A DNA stretch of 64,000 nucleotides from Planctomycetales bacterium 10988 (GCA_009664345.1 CP043547.1:5980709-6044708); one strand, 5' to 3'; shown: positions 1 to 9,396, numbered from the stretch's first letter. The notes: a model not told the origin generated them from the sequence alone. Numbers and translations are program-made.

Positions 1-192
1 GGATAAGAAGGGAGGTCGTTGCCAATTATAAGGGTTCGTAGCGAGAATCCTTAAAACATTTCAATAAAAAGCTTTAGGCTCTCTTGGCGAACGGGTGGAA
101 GTGTGTTAAATTTGCATGGTTCGCTATGATATGAACAACGATAGGGCAATGCTTGGCAACTAAAGAGCAGCCCTCGCAAGAAATATGAAATG

Positions 193-237
193 CTCCTCTC
201 CTGCCGTCCTCTGCTGTCCCTCTGGAGAGGAGTTTTT
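193..237 (+). terminator. Candidate rho-independent terminator
   Basis: A perfect 9 bp inverted repeat (CTCCTCTCC at 193-201, GGAGAGGAG at 224-232) is followed directly by TTTTT. The loop is long, about 22 nt, which lowers confidence. No plus-strand gene lies between it and the window edge, so it would end a transcript entering from the left. The first 281 bases hold no gene I can support. Confidence 0.4.
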
Positions 238-281
238 CATTCCCCTACCTTGCAATTTCTCCAGAGATTTGCCGCTCCCGA

Positions 282-1016
282 CTATCGCGTGATGAGTTTC
301 ATCATCCAGCGGTTCGTCTCTTCCAAAGCCGTGGCCGCCAACGATTCATGGGCTTGGAATTCTCGTAAGCAATAAGAAAGTCCGGCATTGTGCATCAATT
401 GCAAATCTTGCTTGGCTCGATCTAAAGGATATTGCTGACTCTGATTGGTGCGACCGAAAAAGAGTGGCAGACTTCGTGCTTCTTTCCAACGAGCAAGCGG
501 GGCACCATCTTGGGGAAGACCCCCATCTAAGGAAATGACCCCGGCGAATTGGTCCGGGAAGGCCAGCCCGATTCGCATGGCCATTGTTCCGCCACAGCCA
601 TGTCCGGCGAGAAAGACACGGTCAGGATTGAGACGGAAGCGGCCGGCTCGTTCGGCTGCGGCAAAGACCGCATCGATCGCCGTCGAGAAATGATCGCCTT
701 GATCTCCCCAAGTGTAACCTCGCGTCCCTTCCGAAACTTGAGGGGCACGCGGAGCAACCGAGACAAAGTTCCGCAAACTGATCTGCGGCATGATTTGATT
801 GAGCTGACATTCGGTTTGGCCCGGGCCATGCAACCAGATGAACAGTGGATAAGCATAGTTGGGTTCGTAGTGCATCGGGCTGAAGACAGAGAGAATCCCG
901 CTGAACGCATACGATTCAATCCTCAGCGATGAGGCCGCCTCTGGCCATGATTGGCTCCGTGATTCCGCGTCCAGCGCATCCTTGATCGCTGTCCAACGGG
1001 ATTCCAATCGATTCAT
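282..1016 (-). CDS. Alpha/beta-hydrolase (phospholipase/carboxylesterase-like) with degraded catalytic triad
   Basis: The 244-residue protein has the layout of the bacterial carboxylesterase/phospholipase family: a strand plus LHGPG oxyanion-type loop near residue 62, an FLAGHGCGG elbow at 135-143, then FAGVISLDGGLP, and a late His at 223. In this family the elbow reads GxSxG. Here the nucleophile position is Gly140 followed by Cys141, and the usual acidic residue before the last helix is not seen (GRTNQSQQ). Only the His seems kept, so it may be a non-catalytic relative or use Cys141; both ideas are inference. The ATG at 1016 is chosen because an AGGAAGAGAGGAAG-type ribosome site sits just upstream; an ATG 33 bases earlier lacks one. 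No signal peptide is seen, so it is probably cytoplasmic. It stands alone before a long gene-poor stretch. Confidence 0.75.
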   Translation of the reverse strand: MNRLESRWTAIKDALDAESRSQSWPEAASSLRIESYAFSGILSVFSPMHYEPNYAYPLFIWLHGPGQTECQLNQIMPQISLRNFVSVAPRAPQVSEGTRGYTWGDQGDHFSTAIDAVFAAAERAGRFRLNPDRVFLAGHGCGGTMAMRIGLAFPDQFAGVISLDGGLPQDGAPLARWKEARSLPLFFGRTNQSQQYPLDRAKQDLQLMHNAGLSYCLREFQAHESLAATALEETNRWMMKLITR

Positions 1017-1398
1017 CACTTCCTCTCTTCCTTTCCAGCAGGCCGCCATCTCAACGAGTCAGCAGAACACTTTCAGCACAAACAGACTTCTTGCTCAGGT
1101 CTTCTTCTGCGACAGATTTGCAAAAGATGTCAATTTGTCCGTTTGAGTAAAAAATTTGCCCCAGGCATCAAAACATAAGCTACGTTGTAGTAGTGTCCAA
1201 AAATCGCGCTTACTTGCAGTTCGCAGACAGCAAATGCAATGCGTTAGGCGATTCAGTCTCATCCTACTTCGCGCCGGTCCTCTGCCTAGAGGGAAAGTGC
1301 CTCCGAAAAGCAACTCTTTTATTTTCTGAGACAACGCAATTCCTTCGTTCGATCGAAGTTATATAATCGCAATAACTTACGGACTGCATTGATAGCCC

Positions 1399-1426
1399 TG
1401 CTAGTAATACTGCTAGCATACTAGCA
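1399..1426. repeat. CTAG-rich inverted repeat
   Basis: TGCTAGTA at 1399-1406 and TACTAGCA at 1419-1426 form an 8 bp inverted repeat around a central palindrome TGCTAGCA at 1411-1418. Three CTAG tetramers fall in 28 bases. It lies in the gene-poor stretch. It could be an operator or chance; no gene start lies nearby. Confidence 0.4.
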
Positions 1427-2186
1427 TATCGCCTAAGACCATTTCGCAGCAAAATCCGGCGAGTTGTTGTAAGAAGATTCATCCTTACGGTCAATAGCAG
1501 AGTTCTGATCGCTCCAATCAGTGTGAAAAAATGGATAAACTTCAGTGAATTAATTAGCTGTATCATACATGGTTTTTATATCATTTTGGCTTTATCCTGA
1601 CTTCTCTCCTCATTGGGAAAGCGAGATTCTCACTCTGTGAACCGTTGAACTTTTCGCAAAAGGATCTGCCACCAACTCTCAACTTACAAAGCATTCCATT
1701 CGTAGCCCGTTCCTTATTCAATCAGGGGCTTAGGACGCTCAGAGGTGATAGAGGGAGACTCCATCCTATGAATCAAGGCAATAATCGGTCTTGCGGTTCT
1801 TGAGGAATCCGAAAGATAAAATTCCGAATGTTGATCAAAGGATTAAAATGGATTTCACCGCGAAGGATACTGCTGAAATAACAGCCCATTCTACGTCGAG
1901 AGAGTGATAATTATCTTATAAAAATCGACGGTGAATCACCCAAGAACGTAAAATGGTTCTTCGTTTCAAGAAGAGCTAGCGGCTGATAAATCCTACCTTG
2001 GCCCGATCGAATTCGTGGCAGGCGAGGTCGTGGATCAGGAAGCAAAACGATCGTTTTCGGCATCTTCAAACGCAACGGCCATCTATATCGAGATCGTTCC
2101 CAATACCAAGGAAACCACTCTTTAAATTGCAATTCGTGGGCGAGTCCGAATGGTAACGATATCTTGCTTGAAGGTATGTAGGGTTT

Positions 2187-2254
2187 GTGGTCAGAAAAAA
2201 GTTGGCAGTCACCTTTTTCCAGGTGTTTACCTGATTCTGAAGGGTTTTGACCAC
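2187..2254. repeat. Short element with GTGGTCA/TGACCAC ends
   Basis: GTGGTCA at 2187-2193 is mirrored by TGACCAC at 2248-2254, with A-rich and T-rich tracts just inside. The interior holds CACCTTTTTCCAGGTG, itself an inverted repeat. Read on the minus strand, the right half resembles the stretch at 10711-10750 (GTGGTCAAAA, CACCTGG, then an A-run and GTGAC). This suggests a small dispersed, REP-like repeat; the family is not identified. Confidence 0.4.
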
Positions 2255-2258
2255 GGAT

Positions 2259-2304
2259 TCTTAAAAATAAAAGGATCGGAAGTTTTTGACACTTCCGATC
2301 CTTT
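2259..2304 (-). terminator. Rho-independent terminator of clpX
   Basis: A perfect 14 bp stem (AAAGGATCGGAAGT at 2270-2283, ACTTCCGATCCTTT at 2291-2304) has a 7 nt loop. On the minus strand it runs into TTTTATTTTT. It begins 70 bases past the clpX stop codon, in the right direction. Confidence 0.85.
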
Positions 2305-2374
2305 GTTTATTTAAACTTTGTGTAAATTAAATATTTAACACCAAGTTTCAATTGAAATGTTTAAAACGTTCGCT

Positions 2375-3658
2375 TTAGGCACTCTTCGATTTCGGTTCGG
2401 TGACCGGGAAGAGTTTAGTGTGTCCACGCACGATGTTTTCATCAATGACGTAATGACCACCGGCTTCTTGATCCGGCAGCTCGAACATAATGTCCATCAT
2501 CACTTTTTCGATGATCGAGCGGAGTCCACGAGCCCCGGTTTCTCGTTCGCGGGCCATCGAGGCGATTTCCTTGAGGCCAAGTTCGGTGAACTGAAGCGAA
2601 GCGTTTTCCATTTCGAACAGTTTTTCGTACTGCTTGGTCAAGGCGTTCGCTGGTTCGGTCAAGACGCGAACCAAAGCGGATTCATCAAGCGGCAAAAGGG
2701 ACGAAAGGACCGGCAGACGACCGACGAGTTCAGGAATCAACCCGAATTCGAGAATGTCATCGCTGGTGATTTGGGCCAAGAGTTCGGCTTGTTCGGCCAC
2801 GGCTCCAGCTTCTTCGCCGGCATGGAAACCGATGGTCTTTTTGCCAAGCCGTTTGGCGACCAAGTCTTCGATCCCGACAAACGTTCCTCCGCAGATGAAG
2901 AGAATGTTCGTCGTATCGATTTGAATGTATTGCTGTTCGGGATGTTTGCGGCCACCCTGGGGAGGGACGTTGGCCACGGTTCCTTCGAGCATTTTCAATA
3001 AAGCTTGTTGAACCCCTTCGCCAGAGACATCTCGCGTGATCGAGACATTTTGGCTGGTCTTGCCGATCTTGTCGATTTCATCAATGTAAAGAACCCCGCG
3101 TTGGGCGGCTTCCACATCGAAGTCGGCGGCATGCAGAAGTTTCAACAAGAGGTTTTCCACATCTTCGCCGACATACCCTGCTTCGGTAAGCGTGGTCGCA
3201 TCCCCAATGGCGAACGGCACATTGAGAATTCGAGCCAACGTGCGAGCCAGGAGGGTTTTCCCACTCCCGGTCGGGCCAGCGAGGAGAATATTTGATTTAT
3301 CCACTTCGATCCCGGAGTCCCCTGCCCCGATCATCAAGCGTTTGTAATGGCTATGAACGGCCACGGCCAAGACGCGTTTGGCTTCTTCTTGACCAATGAC
3401 ATATTTATCCAATTTCCCGACAATCTCGCGAGGAGTCGGAACGTGGCTAAAGAGTGGCTTGCTCACTCCACGGCGTTTTCGTTCTTGATCCAAGATCGAG
3501 CCACATAATTCAATACATTCGCCACAGATGTAAACATCGCCAGGGCCCTCTACCAATGGACCGACGTCGCGATAGCTTTTGCGGCAAAAAGAACAGTAAG
3601 CGTTTTGCCGTGTCGTGCTATTTCCTCGGCGAGTGCCAGTCGAATCCCTACCGGGCAT
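2375..3658 (-). CDS. clpX: ATP-dependent Clp protease ATP-binding subunit ClpX
   Basis: ClpX is the AAA+ unfoldase that feeds substrates to the ClpP peptidase in the cytoplasm. The 427-residue product has the N-terminal four-cysteine zinc domain (Cys22, 25, 45, 48), Walker A GPTGSGKT at 128-135, and Walker [11 protein letters not shown]. It also has a sensor-2 arginine region ([12 protein letters not shown]) near the C terminus. Length matches typical ClpX. The ATG at 3658 is preferred over one 24 bases earlier because AAAGGAG lies about 7 nt before it. The gene is monocistronic at its 3' end, with a strong terminator 70 bases downstream. No clpP or trigger factor gene is next to it here; upstream is a small SHOCT-like gene. 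Confidence 0.97.
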   Translation of the reverse strand: MPGRDSTGTRRGNSTTRQNAYCSFCRKSYRDVGPLVEGPGDVYICGECIELCGSILDQERKRRGVSKPLFSHVPTPREIVGKLDKYVIGQEEAKRVLAVAVHSHYKRLMIGAGDSGIEVDKSNILLAGPTGSGKTLLARTLARILNVPFAIGDATTLTEAGYVGEDVENLLLKLLHAADFDVEAAQRGVLYIDEIDKIGKTSQNVSITRDVSGEGVQQALLKMLEGTVANVPPQGGRKHPEQQYIQIDTTNILFICGGTFVGIEDLVAKRLGKKTIGFHAGEEAGAVAEQAELLAQITSDDILEFGLIPELVGRLPVLSSLLPLDESALVRVLTEPANALTKQYEKLFEMENASLQFTELGLKEIASMARERETGARGLRSIIEKVMMDIMFELPDQEAGGHYVIDENIVRGHTKLFPVTEPKSKSA

Positions 3659-3748
3659 AGTAGCTCCTTTCACTTGCGCCATTGATGCTATGCGAAATCA
3701 AGGCACAATCATTCCGGATGTTATGGGGATGGCCAAGGCAAAAAAAGC

Positions 3749-3865
3749 CTATGGGCGATCCTTCTTGTTTGTTGCTTCCCGTGTTTGAATCTTGACGCGG
3801 GAACCAAAAGACCTATCTCGGAAAGAGTCTCTTGCTTCTTCGGTCAAGTTTTCTTGCGTTGACAT
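3749..3865 (-). CDS. Possible 38-residue basic peptide
   Basis: A short frame between the SHOCT-like gene and clpX could encode 38 residues starting MSTQENLTEEARD and ending in a basic tail (TNKKDRP). The same frame stays open upstream to a TTG at 3967, only 14 bases past the preceding stop, so a longer 72-residue form is possible. The ribosome site is weak for either start, and I recognise no family. It is listed because position and strand fit a clpX-proximal operon; it may not be a gene. Confidence 0.25.
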   Translation of the reverse strand: MSTQENLTEEARDSFRDRSFGSRVKIQTREATNKKDRP

Positions 3866-3980
3866 TGTTTCTTCGGACGTGCTCGAATTCCCGTTGTTGA
3901 TCGAGCTTCCCGCTTGGCGGTGTCTAAAGAGGTTGCTTCCCGTTGCCTTCAAGTTAGAAATCGTCAAAGAACCGGTCGCC

Positions 3981-4274
3981 TTACTTTTCTTTCTTAGAGG
4001 CGTCCTGTGATTCTCCTGCTTCCGACTCTTCTAATTCATTCTGCAACTTCATTGTCAACGTGCTCTTTATAGTTCGGTATTCTTCGTCGCTAAGCTCACC
4101 TTGGTCGTATAGATGTCGGAAATTGGTTAACATACCGTGCGTATCAATTAAATCCGATTTGTCACTTGACCGGGTTTTGCGTAGGACGAAGTAGGCTAAG
4201 AGGATCAAAAAGAACAAAATACCGACGGATAATAGGATTTCTGCCGGATTCAAGGCTTGCCAGAGGGATTGCAT
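3981..4274 (-). CDS. Small membrane protein with SHOCT-like C terminus
   Basis: The 97-residue protein has one hydrophobic segment at about residues 11-30 (AEILLSVGILFFLILLAYFV). A soluble tail follows, containing YDQGELSDEEYRTIKSTL. That pattern (a short helix, then G-x-[IL]-[ST]-xxE[FY]) resembles the SHOCT motif found at the C termini of many small bacterial membrane proteins. The last 20 residues are charged. Function is unknown. It lies upstream of clpX on the same strand and may be co-transcribed. No strong ribosome site is visible before the ATG. Confidence 0.7.
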   Translation of the reverse strand: MQSLWQALNPAEILLSVGILFFLILLAYFVLRKTRSSDKSDLIDTHGMLTNFRHLYDQGELSDEEYRTIKSTLTMKLQNELEESEAGESQDASKKEK

Positions 4275-5072
4275 CGGAAAAGGCCACTTGGTGGAAATTA
4301 GTTGACTTATGCATCTAAAGTTGGGAGATTTTTGACTCCTTCTTTATTATGCAGTCTCGGTCAAGTAGGGTCCAGCCAAAGTGCTAAAAAGGAAATGCAA
4401 TCGAATTCCGGGATGAGCCAGGTGTCCTTGAGATCGCCAAGAACCTTCCAGATCGAACGTTGATTTGCCGTTTCTTTCATCAAGGATGATCGAAAACAAC
4501 TATCAGGGAACCAGCAGCATTTGGAGGCCATCCCGGCCAAGACGTGAATCGTCCATGAAAGGAGTGTTGCGGTTCGCTCAAACTTAAAGCATTCATCATA
4601 CCAAAACCACGTTCTTGAGAAACTCAAAGGTGAAAATCAAGCAGCCCTCAGTCGCCAATTCATTCTAAGTCTATGCCTTCAAGGGGTTTCCGTATTCTCT
4701 CTTCGAAAGAAACTTTTCCTGGGAAATTTTCCGGGCCACTTATAATGAACAAAGTAGGAAAGATAAAAGGAATTGTAAAAATCGGAAAGAGCAATTTTTT
4801 GTGATTTTTACAATTTTGAGTGAAGTTTTTGCAAGCATTCTCTGACAAATCCCTTCTTGAAAAGCAAAAGTGGTAGCAAGCTAGCTAATAGATACGACAT
4901 GCTATCAATCACTACAATCCCTAAAATTAATCTTTTCGATAAAACTATCTCAAGCGGTAAGAATCGAATGGACGATAGGGAGAATGCTCAAGAAGTCTGA
5001 CCGGCGAACACCGGCGGACACATGTCATCCATTGGCAAATTCGGCATTCCGCCCTTTCAAGGGAGTTTCGAC
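4275..5072. other. Intergenic stretch without a supported gene
   Basis: About 800 bases between two divergent genes. The two minus-strand frames here have no ribosome site and no recognisable sequence. The only structure seen is an AT-rich inverted repeat at 4771-4815. Promoters for both flanking genes must lie here, but none stands out. Confidence 0.5.
4771..4815. repeat. AT-rich 13 bp inverted repeat
   Basis: AATTGTAAAAATC at 4771-4783 and GATTTTTACAATT at 4803-4815 are perfect complements around a 19 nt loop. With no GC-rich stem it is a poor terminator; a protein-binding site is equally possible. Confidence 0.4.
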
Positions 5073-6809
5073 GTGACTCACTTCTTTCAAATCTCAGCTC
5101 AGAAAAGGAATCGTTCCCTCACTCGTTGGGTGATGCTTTCCTTGATGACGCTCGCTACTTTCCCAGCTTGGGGGCAAGACTCGGATTCCCCCAAACCTCT
5201 CTACACACGCTTGGGAGCGTTTCGGATTCCTTTTGAAATGGCTCCGCCAGTCGCCGGGGGTCCGCAACCGCAAAAGGTTGAACTGCATGTATCCGACAAT
5301 TACGGACAATTTTGGAGCCTTCAACAAGTTGCTCCTCCGAATGAAACGAATTTCTTCTTCCGTGCTACCGCGGATGGCGAATACTGGTTCGTAATCAAAA
5401 CAATTGATGAACAAGGTCGCCGCTTACCGGAAACGGCTGGGCCGACGGTTCCAAATATGAAAGTCGTCGTCGATACCGAACTTCCAGTATTGGGAATGGA
5501 ATTGTTGCCCGGACCCGCTGGAGAAATCGTCCTCCGCTGGCAAGCCTGGGATCGCAACCCCGCGACGGATCGCCCTTCGATTGAATTTCAAACACTGGAC
5601 GGTGGGGCTTCGCCTTGGCGAAAGATTGCCGTCAATCCCGGTCTGCAAGGCGAAACGGTCTTGCCCGGTTTGATTCCGCCGCTGGCTGTACGGGCACAGA
5701 TGAAAGACCGGGCCGGAAATGTGAGTGTCAAAACATTGCAACTTGAACCGGATGGACAAGTTTACTCGGTTCCTTCCGCCTCGATTCCGACGGAAGTGCG
5801 AGCCGAGCCACAAGCCGGCAATCCAAGCGAATCGACCGTTGGGGATCGTTATACCACGCCCCCCAGTCAATCGAATTATACTTCGCAACCGAATTACCCG
5901 GCGGGATTGATGCCCAATCAAAACCCGGCCGTACCCCCGATGACTAGCCCGCAAGGCAGCCTCGAGCCGCAAGAGACCTCCGCCGAAGATGCCTTGGCCG
6001 AAACGGAAACCAAGGTGGAACTCGCCTCCGTCGAACAAACATTGACGAAGGAAGAGTCGGGAGAATCCAAAACCCAAGACACCGAGGCCATCAAAAAAGC
6101 AGTCGCCGAAACGGAAACCGAACTTCCTGCCAAGCAAGAAATTGCCGCTCATGTGCCGGTTGAGGACCCCTTGACCGTCTCCTCGAAGCGTTTTTTTTTA
6201 GAGTATGAGGTCAACTCGGTCGGTCCTTCGGGAATCAAGCAAGTTTCCTTGTGGGGAACGACGAACGGGGGGAAAAACTGGCAACTTTACGGTGCCGACT
6301 CTGACAAACGAAGCCCGATTGAAGTGTCGGTTCCTGAAGAAGGTCTCTTCGGTTTTCGCATGGTTGTCGAGACGGGAAGTGGTTTCGGAGGCGAATCCCC
6401 TCGCGCGAACGACCCGCCGGAGATCTGGGTCCTTGTCGATACCACCAAGCCAACCGCGGAATTTGAAAGTCTGGAAACGAGCGAAGACAACAATCATTTA
6501 GTCGTGCGCTGGCAGGCAAATGATTTCAAATTGGCCGAACGACCGATTTCGCTCTTCTTTAGTGCTGCGCCGAATGGGCCTTGGTATCCGATTGCCGAGG
6601 GAATCGAAAATAGTGGGGAACACCGTTGGGCCCTTTCCGATCGCACCCCTCGGCAGTTACACTTACGGTTAGAAGTGATCGATGCTGCCGGCAATAAAAC
6701 GATTGTCCCTTCGACCGATGCCTTGCTTGCCGATCGCATTCAACCCCGTACGCGAATTCATACCGCTCGCCCGGTGAGTGGACGTTTCCGCAACCCTGGC
6801 CGTTATTAA
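5073..6809 (+). CDS. Secreted protein with duplicated Ig-like beta domains
   Basis: I do not recognise a named family. The GTG at 5073 is preferred because AAGGGAG lies 7 nt upstream. It gives a basic n-region, then the hydrophobic MLSLMTLATFPAWGQ with a likely cleavage after AWG, so the 578-residue product is exported. Two related modules are visible. The first is residues 20-220 and the second about 380-570. Each ends in a domain with a DTxxP start, VxRWQAxD, then DxAGN (KDRAGNVS and IDAAGNKT). The modules are joined by a Pro/Gln then Glu-rich linker at about 230-380. Such folds usually bind or scaffold other molecules at the cell surface, but that is inference. The next gene on the same strand is holA, 136 bases on. 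Confidence 0.7.
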   Translation: MTHFFQISAQKRNRSLTRWVMLSLMTLATFPAWGQDSDSPKPLYTRLGAFRIPFEMAPPVAGGPQPQKVELHVSDNYGQFWSLQQVAPPNETNFFFRATADGEYWFVIKTIDEQGRRLPETAGPTVPNMKVVVDTELPVLGMELLPGPAGEIVLRWQAWDRNPATDRPSIEFQTLDGGASPWRKIAVNPGLQGETVLPGLIPPLAVRAQMKDRAGNVSVKTLQLEPDGQVYSVPSASIPTEVRAEPQAGNPSESTVGDRYTTPPSQSNYTSQPNYPAGLMPNQNPAVPPMTSPQGSLEPQETSAEDALAETETKVELASVEQTLTKEESGESKTQDTEAIKKAVAETETELPAKQEIAAHVPVEDPLTVSSKRFFLEYEVNSVGPSGIKQVSLWGTTNGGKNWQLYGADSDKRSPIEVSVPEEGLFGFRMVVETGSGFGGESPRANDPPEIWVLVDTTKPTAEFESLETSEDNNHLVVRWQANDFKLAERPISLFFSAAPNGPWYPIAEGIENSGEHRWALSDRTPRQLHLRLEVIDAAGNKTIVPSTDALLADRIQPRTRIHTARPVSGRFRNPGRY

Positions 6810-6830
6810 ACAATGCTGTCGACCAAACAC

Positions 6831-6845
6831 AAAAAACACTTTTTG
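6831..6845. repeat. Variant A5-N2-ACTTTTTG motif
   Basis: AAAAAACACTTTTTG, in the gap between the secreted-protein gene and holA. It is a variant of the recurrent near-palindrome described at 20598. Confidence 0.5.
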
Positions 6846-6945
6846 ACTTTGATGCTTTCTGAAAAGACCCCGAGCGAACCTTCCCCCTGCCGCAACGATC
6901 CGTCGATGATGGTTGCCACTCTCCTATTGTTTGCCGAATGCTCCC

Positions 6946-7980
6946 GTGCATGCACTTGATTTTCTGAAACGCAAACGTCTCAGCAGCCAAACGCCGGTTT
7001 ATGGAATGATCGGCGACGAGGCCTTTTTGCAACGCGAAGCCCTCCAACGTATTCGCGAGCTAACCCTTCCTGATGCTGAAGATGAATTCTCCCGCACGGT
7101 CTTCCAAGGGGCTCAGCTTGATTGGCTTGACCTTCAAGATGAACTTTCTACCCGAGGACTCTTTGGCGATAGCCGCAAACTGGTGGAAGTCGAAAACGCC
7201 GATGATGCGATTAAGACTTATCGTAGTCATTTCGAAAAGTATCTCGACAATCCCTCGACCGCCGGGGTACTAGTTCTCCTCTTCAAGACCCTGCCGAAAA
7301 GCACGCGTCTATATAAAGGGATCGATCGCCACGGCATAATCATCGAATGCAAGGCCCCTTCGGTGAAGAAACTTCACGGCTGGCTCATCGAGCAGGCTCA
7401 AGAAAAATATCAAAAGCGAATTTCAGCGGAAGCGGCCGAGGCGTTTATCGAACGGATTGGCAATGAACTCGGCCTTCTCGATCAAGAGCTTCAAAAACTT
7501 TCCTCCATCGCTGGTGAGGAACCGGAACTTTCAACCGAACTCGTGTTGGAAGAAGCTGGCGGTTGGCGAACGAAATCCGCTTGGGAATTGTTGGATAAAG
7601 TTCTCGATGGTCAATCTTCCGAAGCTCTTGAAATATTAGATCGCCTTTTGGCCGCCGGGGATCACCCGATTGCGATCCTGGCACAAGTCGCCGCAACTCT
7701 GCGAAAATTGGCCGCGGCAACGCAATTGATTCTCGATTCCGAATCCCAATCGCAGCGAATGGCCGTCCGTCAGGCCTTGCTCGAAGCTGGCGTGAAACCT
7801 TTTGCCATGCAAAAAACAGAGAGACAACTTCGCCGCTTGGGTCGTCATCGTGGACAACAGCTTCATGGTTGGCTCTTGCAAGCGGATATGGATTTAAAAG
7901 GGGATAGTCCGCTGCCTCCGCGAGTCGTGCTGGAACAATTCTTACTTCGCTTGGCAAACGCCACGATGATTCCACGGTAA
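6946..7980 (+). CDS. holA: DNA polymerase III subunit delta
   Basis: HolA opens and loads the sliding clamp as part of the clamp-loader complex. The 344-residue product starts VHALDFL and has a weak N-terminal P-loop-like region (PVYGMIGDEAFLQREAL). A conserved fold follows with the LFGDSRKLVEVENAD segment near 75-90, LLFKTLPKSTRLYK, and helical middle and collar domains (GDHPIAILAQVAATLRKL). These are typical of the delta subunit, which lacks a working ATPase. The GTG at 6946 is chosen because planctomycete homologues I recall begin with MHALDF; a TTG 33 bases earlier also keeps the frame open. No strong ribosome site separates them. Confidence 0.88.
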   Translation: MHALDFLKRKRLSSQTPVYGMIGDEAFLQREALQRIRELTLPDAEDEFSRTVFQGAQLDWLDLQDELSTRGLFGDSRKLVEVENADDAIKTYRSHFEKYLDNPSTAGVLVLLFKTLPKSTRLYKGIDRHGIIIECKAPSVKKLHGWLIEQAQEKYQKRISAEAAEAFIERIGNELGLLDQELQKLSSIAGEEPELSTELVLEEAGGWRTKSAWELLDKVLDGQSSEALEILDRLLAAGDHPIAILAQVAATLRKLAAATQLILDSESQSQRMAVRQALLEAGVKPFAMQKTERQLRRLGRHRGQQLHGWLLQADMDLKGDSPLPPRVVLEQFLLRLANATMIPR

Positions 7981-8163
7981 AACCTTCTATCTTATCGATC
8001 GAGTTAGATCGTCATCCCTTTGCAGGAATCGACCTTGCTCTGGGAATCGTGATTTTCTAAACTACGCCCTCATTTCGATTCGGCACTCGATCCGAGCCGT
8101 TGTTCATATCTAATTGAGTTTTCAGGTTCTGGCGAATGCTAGTTTCCTGAGGAGGGAAACCTC

Positions 8164-9297
8164 TTGAAGTCGCGAAAACTCCCCGGTTTGGGAATGATTC
8201 TCGCTTGTTTATTGGTATCTGGCTGTGTTCAGGTCCCTTGGAATGCTACGCCTACGCTCAATCAACGGGTGGGTTGGCGTGTCGATCCCAAGGAGGAAGG
8301 CGAACCGGCCTTAGAACGAGTGACGGCACAATCGCCAGAGTGGCAAGACCCTGTTTTGCACCAAGTGAAAGCTTCTTCAACCGAAAAGTCTCTGCAACTT
8401 AGCAAGGTTCCGCAAATTGATTCTCTAGAAGAAGAGACTTCCGTGGAGAAAACCGTCGCGGTAGCGGAAGTTGAGGAAGCGCAACCATCGAAACTTTTGA
8501 CGGTTCCCCCGGCGGAACCTTTGATTTTTCCCAGGGAAACAGGGATTCGACAGGCTTCGTATGAAAGTCCTGTTACGGAAACCTCTGCGGAATTGGCGAT
8601 GCCGGAGAGCTTGCAACCCGTGGCAGCTACGGACCCGACGGCCTTATTAATCGATCAATTATCCAAAGCGAACGAACCCGATCGCATCGAGATCGCCAAA
8701 CGACTGGTGCAAATTATGCAAGGCGAACGCTGGCAGCCATTGGAGGAACCCACTTTTCGCTCGCCGGATGCTTGCCATTATTGGAATCGTTTGCTGAGCG
8801 GAATGGAAAACTCTTGGAAAGCGGGGCAACTCCAGGGCGATATTCTGCAAACCACGCTCTCTGCCAGAGAACTTGAAGAGGCCATCCGCCAACTTCGCAA
8901 GCACGCCGCTTTGACGGTTCCGCAAATCGTTTTTTGCCAAGCCATCCGTAGCTATGGAGACGTCGACCGTTTTCCAAGTTCTCAGTTTACCAGCAAGCAA
9001 GAAGTGTTGGTTTATGCCGAACTTGAAAATTTTTGCTCCTGCTCGCAAGCGGAATGCTTTGAGACGCGGCTGATTTCCCGCTATGAAATTCTCGACACGA
9101 ACGAAACGATTCTGCACCGGCAGCAGTTTCCCGCGACGTTCGATCGATGTCAGCATCAGCGAAGAGATTATTTTCAGAGCTACCGGCTGAGTTTGCCGCC
9201 ATTGAATCCCGGCCATTACCGCTTCCGTCTCTATATTCAAGACGAAACCAGTGGGAAACTTGCCCAAGCCGAACTTCCTTTCCAGATTATTCCTTGA
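8164..9297 (+). CDS. Lipoprotein of unknown function
   Basis: The 377-residue protein begins at a TTG preceded by GGAGGG about 8 nt upstream. The N terminus is basic, then hydrophobic (GMILACLLVSGC), and its Cys fits a lipobox, so it should be lipid-anchored after export. Residues 30-160 are low-complexity, Glu/Val/Pro-rich and probably disordered. The C-terminal half (about 165-377) looks folded, with ACHYWNRLLSGM, a CSCSQAEC cysteine cluster and a final beta-rich segment. I recognise no family. It sits between holA and an oxidase gene on the same strand; the gaps of 183 and 99 bases leave operon membership open. Confidence 0.75.
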   Translation: MKSRKLPGLGMILACLLVSGCVQVPWNATPTLNQRVGWRVDPKEEGEPALERVTAQSPEWQDPVLHQVKASSTEKSLQLSKVPQIDSLEEETSVEKTVAVAEVEEAQPSKLLTVPPAEPLIFPRETGIRQASYESPVTETSAELAMPESLQPVAATDPTALLIDQLSKANEPDRIEIAKRLVQIMQGERWQPLEEPTFRSPDACHYWNRLLSGMENSWKAGQLQGDILQTTLSARELEEAIRQLRKHAALTVPQIVFCQAIRSYGDVDRFPSSQFTSKQEVLVYAELENFCSCSQAECFETRLISRYEILDTNETILHRQQFPATFDRCQHQRRDYFQSYRLSLPPLNPGHYRFRLYIQDETSGKLAQAELPFQIIP

Positions 9298-9396
9298 CGG
9301 CGGGGGGAACCGATCCACTAAAATAGCAATCATTGCCTGTTCGTTTCATGCCCTCACCCATTCTCCTCTTCCTTGCTTAGAATATTGAGTGGCTCC

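Larger units (their letters stand above)
1017..2258. other. Gene-poor stretch
   Basis: About 1.2 kb between the hydrolase start and the clpX terminator. The open frames here are short, overlap each other on the minus strand, have no convincing ribosome sites and give arginine/leucine-rich translations with no recognisable family, so none is called. It holds a CTAG-rich inverted repeat at 1399-1426 and a GTGGTCA-bounded repeat at 2187-2254. An unannotated small RNA is possible, but nothing specific supports one. Confidence 0.6.

Noticed and set aside
549-932. Plus-strand frame of 127 codons opposite the hydrolase gene
   Set aside because: Lies wholly antisense to a well-supported gene; arginine-rich shadow translation.
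1264-1566. Minus-strand open frame of 100 codons in the gene-poor stretch
   Set aside because: No ribosome site; the translation is Leu/Arg-rich without a recognisable pattern, and other short frames overlap it.
4361-4848. Two minus-strand open frames in the 4.3-5.0 kb gap
   Set aside because: No ribosome sites, no family resemblance, and high Trp/Cys content typical of non-coding translation.
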